Of a DNA stretch of 5,312 nucleotides, positions 1 through 5,312 are shown piece after piece; the first letter of the stretch is position 1; each line of letters begins with the position of its first letter. This stretch comes from an uncultured Eggerthellaceae bacterium. GTDB lineage: Bacteria > Actinomycetota > Coriobacteriia > Coriobacteriales > Eggerthellaceae. The translations under genes and the position numbers were made by a program. The stretch lies in assembly GCA_902497215.1 (NCBI GenBank), contig CABVEH010000097.1:1-5312 (forward strand), in the 5' to 3' direction. The notes beneath the pieces are model-generated. The model did no database searches and had not been told where the DNA came from. It saw only the letters and a list, made by a program, of their open reading frames with translations.

Positions 1-317
<317 letters not shown>

Positions 318-318
<1 letters not shown>

Positions 319-1808
319 TGTTCCAGAAGATCCTAGTAGCCAACAGGGGCGAGGTCGCGCTGCGCGTCATGCGCGCCGCGCGCGAGCTGGGCATCAAGAC
401 GGTGGCGGTGTACTCCACGGAGGACGCCGACACCTATCCCGTGCACTACGCCGACGAGGCGGTGTGCATAGGGCCCGCGCAGTCCAACAAGAGCTACCTC
501 GTCATCCCCAACATCATCGCGGCCGCGAAGAACACCGGCGCCGAGGCCATACATCCCGGGTACGGGTTCCTTGCCGAGAACGCCGAGTTCGCCCGCGCCT
601 GCGTCGACAACGACATAGTGTTCATAGGGCCGTCCGCCGAATGCATCGAGCGCATGGGCGACAAGGCCTCCGCCCGCGAGACCATGACGGCGTGCACCGT
701 CCCCACCGTGCCCGGCTCCGACGGCATCTGCGAAACCGTGGAAGACGCCCGGGCGTTCGCAGAGCGCGTGGGCTACCCCGTGCTCATCAAGGCCACGGCA
801 GGCGGCGGCGGCAAGGGCATGCGCGAAGTCCACGACCCGGCCGACCTCGAGGCGCAGTTCAAGGCCGCAAGCTCCGAAGCCGAGGCAGCCTTCGGGAACG
901 GCGGCGTGTACCTCGAGAAGCTGGTCCTGCGCCCGCGCCACGTTGAGGTGCAGGTGCTCGCCGACGACTTCGGGAACTACATCTCTCTGTGCGAGCGCGA
1001 CTGCTCGATACAGCGCAGGCACCAGAAGCTCCTTGAGGAGGCCCCCTCTCCGGCACTCACCGACGAGATACGCCGCGCCATGGGCGTCGCGGCCGTCAAG
1101 GCCATGCGCGCCGTGGAGTACCGCAACGCGGGCACGGTGGAGTTCCTGCTCGACGAGGGCGGCAACTTCTACTTCATGGAGATGAACACGCGAGTGCAGG
1201 TGGAGCATCCCGTCACCGAGATGGTCACCGACACCGACATCATCAAGGAACAGATACGCATAGCCGCAGGCGAGCCCATAAGCGCCGCCGACCGCGTGCC
1301 GTTCAAGCCCATCGGGCACGCCATCGAGATGCGCATCAACGCCGAAGACCCCGACCACGGGTTCCGTCCGTGCCCGGGCACGATAACCAAGCTGCGCCTT
1401 CCTGGCGGCCCTGGCGTGCGCGTCGAGACCTACCTGCAGGAGGGTTCGAAGATATCCCCCTACTACGACTCGCTGGTGGCCAAGCTCGTCTGCCACGGGC
1501 AGGACAGGGAAGAGGCTATAGCTAGGGCGAAGCGTGCGCTCGACGAGTTCGTGATCGAGGGCATCGCCACCACCATCCCGTTCCACAAGCGCGTGCTCGA
1601 CAACGAGGTGTTCGTCGCCGGAGAGGCCACCACCGACGAACGAGCAGCATGCAGACAACATGACGCTGGCCCCGGGCGTGGTCGACACCATCATCTCGCT
1701 CACCGCCAGCGAGCAGGAAGGCGTCGCGTCCATCGGCACGCCTGCGGGCGGCTTCCTCGCGAGGATAATCAACCGGCCCAGCACCTCGGGCATCCAGACC
1801 CGCTATGA
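318..1808 (+). CDS. accC: Biotin carboxylase subunit of acetyl-CoA carboxylase, probable frameshift at 3' end
   Basis: Biotin carboxylase uses ATP and bicarbonate to carboxylate biotin on AccB. The start at 318 overlaps the accB stop and has GGAG at 306-309, and the protein begins [17 protein letters not shown], the standard N terminus. An ATP-grasp domain follows: K158, the glycine-rich loop GGGGKGM (162-168), [22 protein letters not shown], the metal/bicarbonate set E275, E288, N290 and R292 within [16 protein letters not shown], and R339 in RINAEDPD (E. coli R338). The C-terminal biotin carboxylase domain continues to [15 protein letters not shown]...TTD (residue 440). From residue 441 the reading frame becomes an Arg/His-rich tail that overlaps the next gene out of frame and stops only at 1808. 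This gives 496 residues, against about 449 in E. coli. Adding one base near 1636-1641 would give a 448-residue protein ending at TGA 1661-1663. The function call is very secure; the annotated end is doubtful. Confidence 0.95.
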
Positions 1809-1983
1809 CGACGATGGGAAGATCGAGGTCGTTCTGCACATCGTGGTCGAATACGGCCAGGTGCTTCCCGAACTCGCCGACAAGCTGCGCCAGGCCGTAG
1901 CCGACGCGCTGCTCGTGCAGGTGGGCGTCGAGGTGGCGTCCATCGACGTGTTCGTCGACGGAATACAGTTCGCGGAGAACTAG
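1660..1983 (+). CDS. yqhY: Asp23/Gls24 (DUF322) family protein, YqhY-like
   Basis: This is a 107-residue protein of the Asp23/Gls24 family. It shows the family's order: an N-terminal [21 protein letters not shown] segment (compare APEVI..IA...EGV), a short variable middle, a [18 protein letters not shown] strand region, a [16 protein letters not shown] helix and a closing [13 protein letters not shown] strand. It has no signal peptide or membrane segment. In Firmicutes yqhY lies directly after accBC, and genetic work in Bacillus ties it to control or balance of acetyl-CoA carboxylase; the same job is inferred here from position. ATG 1660 is the only usual start codon in the open frame, which begins after a TGA at 1552. 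It has no convincing Shine-Dalgarno sequence, but ATG is nested in ATGA, so coupling to the end of accC would explain its translation. The N terminus is shorter than in Bacillus YqhY. Family assignment is good; biochemical role is uncertain. Confidence 0.87.
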   Translation: MTLAPGVVDTIISLTASEQEGVASIGTPAGGFLARIINRPSTSGIQTRYDDDGKIEVVLHIVVEYGQVLPELADKLRQAVADALLVQVGVEVASIDVFVDGIQFAEN

Positions 1984-1999
1984 CAGACGCTTCGTCTGC
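1983..1999 (+). repeat. Perfect intercistronic hairpin between yqhY and nusB
   Basis: GCAGACGCTTCGTCTGC is a perfect inverted repeat: a 7-bp stem (1983-1989 with 1993-1999) closed by a 3-base CTT loop. It starts on the last base of the yqhY stop codon and ends directly against the GGGAGG ribosome binding site of nusB. No T-tract follows, so it is unlikely to be an intrinsic terminator. It may stabilise mRNA, mark a processing site, or tune nusB translation; these roles are inference. Confidence 0.6.
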
Positions 2000-2005
2000 G
2001 GGAGG
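2000..2005 (+). promoter_or_regulatory. Ribosome binding site of nusB (GGGAGG)
   Basis: GGGAGG lies 4 bases before the nusB ATG at 2010 and fixes that start. It abuts the 3' arm of the hairpin at 1983-1999, so folding of the hairpin could affect ribosome access. Confidence 0.65.
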
Positions 2006-2009
2006 CCAG

Positions 2010-2456
2010 ATGCCAAGACAGCACGAACGAACATCGGCACGCAAGTGCGCGGCCCAGATACTCTACTCGGGGGCGATACGCAACACGTCCGCCTTCGACC
2101 TGCTCGAGCAGGGAAACATGACCTGCCTCGAGAAGACGGTGTCGGACTACGCGTACGACCTGGTCAGGGGCGTCGAGGAACACAAGGACGAGCTGGACGA
2201 GAAGCTTGCCTCCATATCGAAGAACTGGTCGGTCAGCAGAATGCCGCTGATGGACCTGGCCATACTGCGCATAGCGCTGTACGAGATGCTCTACGTCGAC
2301 ATGGTCCCCGTGTCGGTGTCGATCAACGAGGCCGTCGAGATGGCCAAGGAGTTCGGCGGCGAGGACGACTCCCCGAAGTTCGTGAACGGGATGCTCGGAA
2401 ACGTCGCGCGGCAGATCGAGGGATCCAACCCTACGGAAGGAAGCGAAGATGAGTGA
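2010..2456 (+). CDS. nusB: Transcription antitermination factor NusB
   Basis: NusB binds boxA RNA together with S10 (NusE) and helps RNA polymerase read through rRNA operons. The 148-residue product has the all-helical NusB pattern. A basic N terminus with RTSARKCAAQILY (residues about 7-19) matches the RNA-binding arginine region. YDLVRGVEEHKDELDEKL follows in the middle, then W..SRMPLMDLAILRIALYEM. The diagnostic C-terminal part is VPVSVSINEAVEMAKEFGGEDDS followed by KFVNGMLGNVARQI. Length is normal for the family, with a short acidic tail. GGGAGG precedes the start by 4 bases. The 26-base gap after yqhY contains the hairpin at 1983-1999, and the 3' end overlaps xseB by 8 bases, indicating co-transcription and coupled translation. 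Five of its seven isoleucines use ATA, unusual for such a GC-rich gene. Identification is secure. Confidence 0.95.
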   Translation: MPRQHERTSARKCAAQILYSGAIRNTSAFDLLEQGNMTCLEKTVSDYAYDLVRGVEEHKDELDEKLASISKNWSVSRMPLMDLAILRIALYEMLYVDMVPVSVSINEAVEMAKEFGGEDDSPKFVNGMLGNVARQIEGSNPTEGSEDE

Positions 2457-2676
2457 CGCACCGCAGGGCTTCGATGCCATGAAGTCGCGGCTGGACGAGA
2501 TAGTCGACGAGGTCTCCGCCGAAGGCATATCGCTCGACGAGGCGCTTGCTCTGTACGAGGAGGCCGTCAAGCTCGGCCTTTCCGCATGCGACGTGAGCGA
2601 GGCCGACATTCTCGTAGGCGAGCAGGAGGAACCTGCGCCTTCTCACCCTGAAGCCGACGAAACCGCCCCTTTCTAA
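2449..2676 (+). CDS. xseB: Exodeoxyribonuclease VII small subunit
   Basis: XseB is the small, multi-copy subunit of exonuclease VII, a single-strand DNA exonuclease whose large catalytic subunit is XseA. The 75-residue product has the family signature in order: F..MKSRLDEIVDEV, then GISLDEALALYEEAVKLGLSAC (the conserved L-x-E-A-L-x-L-Y-E-E motif with a cysteine after it), then a second helix ADILVG. The end is a Pro/Glu-rich tail without clear structure. Length is typical for XseB. GGAAGG at 2435-2440 lies 8 bases before ATG 2449, inside the end of nusB, so the start is well supported despite the 8-base overlap. xseA normally sits directly upstream but is absent here, so the partner must be encoded elsewhere or be missing. 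The call is strong because length, motif and operon context agree. Confidence 0.9.
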   Translation: MSDAPQGFDAMKSRLDEIVDEVSAEGISLDEALALYEEAVKLGLSACDVSEADILVGEQEEPAPSHPEADETAPF

Positions 2677-2686
2677 AGCCTTCCCA

Positions 2687-4573
2687 ATGCAGCGCAAGAT
2701 GCGCATACTAGACAGCATAAGCAGCCCTGCGGACCTGCATGCCCTAAGCGTCTCCGACCTGGGCATTCTTGCCAGCGAGATACGCAGCCAGATCATCGAC
2801 ACCACCTCCCGCACGGGCGGCCACGTGGCGTCGTCGCTCGGCGCGGTGGACATAATCCTTGCCATACACAGCGTCATCGACGCCCCGAAGGACAAGGTCG
2901 TCTTCGACGTCGGGCACCAGTCGTACGCGCACAAGCTGGTCACGGGCCGCGCCGCGGTCTTCGACACGCTTCGGTCCTACGACGGCATATCCGGGTTCCC
3001 CAGGCCCAGCGAAAGCGTCTACGACACGCATCCTTCGGGCCATGCGTCCGACTCGCTGTCGGTGGCGTCGGGCCTCGCGAAGGCCAGGCAGCTGAACGGC
3101 ACGGACGAGAAGATCGTCGTCGTGATAGGCGACGCGGCCCTCGCCGGAGGGATGGCCTTCGAGGCGCTCAACTACATCGGAAGCCAGCAGCTCCCCATGG
3201 TCATAGTGCTGAACGACAACGAGATGTCCATATCGCGCAACGTCGGCGCGCTGATGAAGCACCTCGGCAACATACGGGCCACGTCGCAGTACCGCGACGC
3301 GCGCGAGCAGCTGCAGGGGATACTCGAGTCCGGCGGACGCACCAGCAACGCGTTCGTGGAGTTCGGCAAGCGCGCCAAGGAGTCCATGAAGCAGATGATC
3401 ATCCCCCAGTCGATGATCTACGAGCAGCTGGGCATAGTGTGCACGCCGCCCATCGACGGGAACGACATCGGCGTGATGCGCGAGATGCTGGAGCTGGTCC
3501 TTCCCATGGACGGCCCGGTCCTGATCCATGCGGTTACCAGGAAGGGCGCAGGCTACGGGCCGGCCGAGGAGCAGGCCGAACGCTTCCATGGCGTAGGCCC
3601 CTACGACCCGGCCACTGGCGAGCCGATATCCCAGGGCGGCCCCGCCAAGACCGCCACGCAGGTGTTCAGCGAGTCGCTTGTGCGCGAGGCCGAGCGCGAC
3701 GCGCGCATAGTCGCGATCACGGCCGCGATGGAGGGAGGCACCGGGCTGAAGAGCTTCAGGGCGCGCTTCCCCGAGCGCTTCATAGACGTGGGCATAGCGG
3801 AGGAGCAGGCCGTGGCCATGGCGTCCGGCCTGGCGATCGCGGGGAAGAAGCCTGTGGTCGCCATATATTCCACGTTCATGCAGCGCGCGATAGACCAGAT
3901 GGCCGTGGACGTCGCCCTGCCCAACCTCGACGTCGTGTTCGCGCTCGACCGCGCAGGCCTGGTCGGAGACGACGGCCCCACCCATCACGGCGTGTTCGAC
4001 CTGGTCTACTTGCGCATGCTTCCCAACATGAAGGTCATAGTGCCGTCCAGTGAGCAGCTGCTGTCCGACGCGGTGCACACGGCCTTCCGCCTCAGCGGGC
4101 CCGTTGCCATTCGCTACCCGCGCGGAAGCGCCGAGCATGACACGTACGACGGTTCGGCAGCCCCCGAGTTCCTCGAGGTTGGGAAGTCCAGGACGCTCAA
4201 GGAAGGCAGCGACGTCGCCATCCTCGCCTTCGGCCGCATGGTGAGCCGCTCGCTTGCGGCGGCTGAGATGCTTTCCGAGGAGGGCCTGTCCGTCCGCGTT
4301 GTCGACATGACCTGGGCGAAGCCCCTCGACGAGGAGGCCATCCTGCAGGCGGCCGACACCAGGCTGGTCGTGACGGTCGAGGAAGGCGTCGTGTCGGGCG
4401 GCGTCGGCGAGGGCGTGCTCGAGGTCCTTTCGCGTTCGGGTGCGCGAACGCCCACCCTCGTGCTCGGGATTCCCGACGCCTTCGTGCTGCAGGGCAAGAG
4501 CGAGCTCTTGCTGCACGACCTGGGGCTGGACGCCGAAGGCATCGCCAGGGCGGTACGCGACAAGCTTGCCTGA
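2687..4573 (+). CDS. dxs: 1-deoxy-D-xylulose-5-phosphate synthase
   Basis: Dxs condenses pyruvate and glyceraldehyde-3-phosphate with thiamine diphosphate, the first step of the MEP isoprenoid route and a source for thiamine and pyridoxal synthesis. The 628 residues match the family's usual length. Domain I has GGH (H46), FDVGHQSYAHK and the TPP/Mg region D149...NDNEMSIS (N176). Domain II has the catalytic glutamate E372 in GIAEEQ, AIYSTFMQRAIDQ (Y394, R400) and DRAGLVGDDGPTHHG (R422, D429, H433), then RYPRG (R479). Domain III follows with VRVVDMTWAKPLDEE and VTVEEGVVSGGVG. Several usually conserved positions differ: GHASDS for GHSSTS, GDA for GDG, PPIDGND for GPVDGHD, and AEEQA for AEQHA. 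The start is uncertain: neither ATG 2687 nor the in-frame ATG 2699, which gives the more usual MRILDSI beginning, has a clear ribosome site. The gene begins 10 bases after the xseB stop, so reinitiation is likely. A divergent paralogue is possible, but Dxs is by far the best call. Confidence 0.94.
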   Translation: MQRKMRILDSISSPADLHALSVSDLGILASEIRSQIIDTTSRTGGHVASSLGAVDIILAIHSVIDAPKDKVVFDVGHQSYAHKLVTGRAAVFDTLRSYDGISGFPRPSESVYDTHPSGHASDSLSVASGLAKARQLNGTDEKIVVVIGDAALAGGMAFEALNYIGSQQLPMVIVLNDNEMSISRNVGALMKHLGNIRATSQYRDAREQLQGILESGGRTSNAFVEFGKRAKESMKQMIIPQSMIYEQLGIVCTPPIDGNDIGVMREMLELVLPMDGPVLIHAVTRKGAGYGPAEEQAERFHGVGPYDPATGEPISQGGPAKTATQVFSESLVREAERDARIVAITAAMEGGTGLKSFRARFPERFIDVGIAEEQAVAMASGLAIAGKKPVVAIYSTFMQRAIDQMAVDVALPNLDVVFALDRAGLVGDDGPTHHGVFDLVYLRMLPNMKVIVPSSEQLLSDAVHTAFRLSGPVAIRYPRGSAEHDTYDGSAAPEFLEVGKSRTLKEGSDVAILAFGRMVSRSLAAAEMLSEEGLSVRVVDMTWAKPLDEEAILQAADTRLVVTVEEGVVSGGVGEGVLEVLSRSGARTPTLVLGIPDAFVLQGKSELLLHDLGLDAEGIARAVRDKLA

Positions 4574-4579
4574 CAACCC

Positions 4580-4627
4580 AGCCTGGCGATCGCGTCCGCA
4601 CGCGGCATCGTGGCTCCTTTTCTTCTT
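4580..4627 (+). terminator. Probable intrinsic terminator of the acc-dxs operon
   Basis: Seven bases after the dxs stop, an imperfect GC-rich hairpin can form. AGCC (4580-4583) pairs with GGCT (4612-4615), CGAT (4587-4590) with ATCG (4607-4610), and CGCGT (4591-4595) with ACGCG (4600-4604), around a CCGC loop. A small internal loop and a two-base bulge interrupt it. The 3' side runs directly into CCTTTTCTTCTT. The position between a finished operon and a new gene fits a terminator. Folding energy was not computed. Confidence 0.6.
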
Positions 4628-4628
4628 A

Positions 4629-4639
4629 TATGGTACCCT
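4629..4639 (+). promoter_or_regulatory. Candidate extended -10 promoter element for the antiporter gene
   Basis: TATGGTACCCT contains the extended -10 form TGnTAnnnT (4631-4639) just after the putative terminator and about 60 bases before the TTG start. No good -35 box lies at the usual distance, which extended -10 promoters can tolerate. A second TGnTAnnnT match, TGGTAGGGT at 4663-4671, could serve instead. TACCCT and AGGGTA (4667-4672) are also inverted repeats, with a small CGCC/GGCG stem between them, so part of this may be leader structure. Judged by eye only. Confidence 0.35.
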
Positions 4640-4687
4640 CGCGCCCTATCGGCGGCGAAGTCTGGTAGGGTAGAGGAAAGCGAAACG

Positions 4688-4694
4688 AAAGGAG
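4688..4694 (+). promoter_or_regulatory. Strong ribosome binding site deciding the TTG start
   Basis: AAAGGAG lies 7 bases before TTG 4702. It is the best Shine-Dalgarno match in the window. It supports the rare start codon, because no ATG or GTG sits at a suitable distance in the frame encoding the antiporter. Confidence 0.8.
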
Positions 4695-4701
4695 ACCGCG
4701 C

Positions 4702-5312
4702 TTGGGCACTCTGACCCTCGTCCTCTGGCTTGCCATAGCGGTGCTGGTCTCTGCCGTCATCGACCAGATCGTCCCAAGGGTCTCGCTGCCGCTGATACAG
4801 GTGGTCATGGGAGCCGTGATAGCGGTGTTCGCCGGGCGCGCGGTGGACGTCAACCTCGACCCCGACCTCTTCCTCGTGCTGTTCATCGCACCGTTGCTCT
4901 ATCTAGAGGCCAAGGATGCGGACAAGGCGCTTCTCTGGCGCAACCGGAAGCCTATCCTGTCGCTTGCCATAGGGCTCGTCGTGATCAGCACGCTAGCCAT
5001 CGGGTTCGTGGTGAACGCCGTCATCCCGTCCATCTCGCTTGCGGCCGCGTTCGCGCTCGGCGCCGCCTTGGGCCCCACCGACGCGGTCGCCGTCACGTCG
5101 CTGTCCAAGCAGGTCACGCTTCCGCAGAGGCAGTGGGGGATACTCAAGGGCGAGCTTCTTCTGAACGACGCGTCGGGCATCGTCTCGTTCCAGTTCGCGC
5201 TGGCCGCCGCGACGACCGGGGTGTTCTCGCTGCTCGACGCCGGGCTCGCCTTCGTGTTCGAGTTCGTGGGCGGCAGCATGACGTTGTCGATGTCGGGGCT
5301 TTCCCACGAATA
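4702..5312 (+). CDS. CPA1-family Na+/H+ antiporter, 3'-truncated by the window end
   Basis: The first 203 codons of a cation:proton antiporter of the monovalent cation/proton antiporter-1 type, an inner-membrane exchanger for pH and sodium homeostasis. The start is TTG after AAAGGAG. Hydrophobic segments lie at roughly residues 3-21, 29-46, 55-68, 83-104, 108-123 and 157-175. FIAPLLYLEAKDAD follows the third, matching the family's F..PLL.E segment. GAALGPTDAVAV contains the PTDAVA motif (D127), and LKGELLLNDASGIVSFQF contains the Asn-Asp pair (N155, D156) expected to bind the ion in CPA1 exchangers. The gene stands apart from the upstream operon, with its own likely promoter. Its last 12 or so residues, from about codon 191, are not hydrophobic as expected and may reflect a sequence-end artefact. 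Substrate (Na+, K+ or Li+) cannot be decided from this fragment, so no symbol is given. Confidence 0.87.
   Translation, partial: MGTLTLVLWLAIAVLVSAVIDQIVPRVSLPLIQVVMGAVIAVFAGRAVDVNLDPDLFLVLFIAPLLYLEAKDADKALLWRNRKPILSLAIGLVVISTLAIGFVVNAVIPSISLAAAFALGAALGPTDAVAVTSLSKQVTLPQRQWGILKGELLLNDASGIVSFQFALAAATTGVFSLLDAGLAFVFEFVGGSMTLSMSGLSHE

Noticed and set aside
333..1793. 486-codon open frame on the - strand opposite accC
   Set aside because: It mirrors accC almost exactly, is rich in His/Arg/Gly/Val typical of GC-rich antisense frames, and shows no recognisable domain; accC matches biotin carboxylase throughout.
1983..1999. Hairpin after yqhY as an intrinsic terminator
   Set aside because: No T-run follows and the nusB ribosome site begins at once, so termination here is unlikely.
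1522..2040. 172-codon - strand frame across the accC/yqhY junction
   Set aside because: No family features or ribosome site; it overlaps three well-supported + strand genes.
2744..4576. 610-codon open frame on the - strand opposite dxs
   Set aside because: It is an antisense shadow of dxs with low-complexity His/Arg/Val composition; dxs has clear family motifs along its whole length.
4626..5307. Overlapping - strand frames opposite the antiporter gene
   Set aside because: The + strand frame has membrane segments, PTDAVA and ND motifs and a strong ribosome site; the reverse frames are Ser/Thr/Arg-rich shadows.

Overview
The window is GC-rich and gene-dense, and every credible gene lies on the + strand. 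The order is accB (5' end missing), accC, an Asp23/YqhY-family gene, nusB, xseB, dxs, a terminator/promoter gap, then the 5' part of a Na+/H+ antiporter gene cut by the window end. The accB-accC-yqhY-nusB...xseB...dxs order matches the Bacillus/Clostridium housekeeping cluster. The base composition, free-standing (unfused) AccB and AccC, and frequent ATA isoleucine codons in GC-rich genes point to a high-GC anaerobe-like lineage such as Coriobacteriia/Eggerthellaceae. That placement is inference, not proof.

Region 1-1983 is the fatty-acid precursor block. AccB carries the biotinyl lysine, AccC carboxylates it, and the small YqhY-type protein is known in Firmicutes as an acetyl-CoA carboxylase-associated partner. 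The accC/yqhY junction is abnormal. AccC similarity ends at about residue 440, the reading frame then runs on out of frame through yqhY to 1808, and restoring one base near 1636-1641 would end AccC at a TGA that overlaps the yqhY ATG as ATGA.

Region 1984-4573 holds nusB (rRNA transcription antitermination), xseB (small subunit of exonuclease VII) and dxs (first step of the MEP isoprenoid pathway). Spacing is tight or overlapping, as expected for one transcript. folD, xseA and ispA, which sit between these genes in Bacillus, are absent here. A perfect 7-bp hairpin lies directly before the nusB ribosome binding site. Dxs keeps its catalytic residues but departs from consensus in four usually well-conserved motifs.

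Region 4574-4701 separates two transcription units. An imperfect hairpin followed by a pyrimidine/T-rich tract probably ends the acc-dxs operon, and extended -10-like elements then precede a TTG-start CPA1-type antiporter gene with a strong Shine-Dalgarno sequence. I found no RNA genes, CRISPR array, insertion sequence or phage genes, and no clearly new multi-gene system. The most useful anomalies are the accC 3' end and the atypical Dxs motifs.
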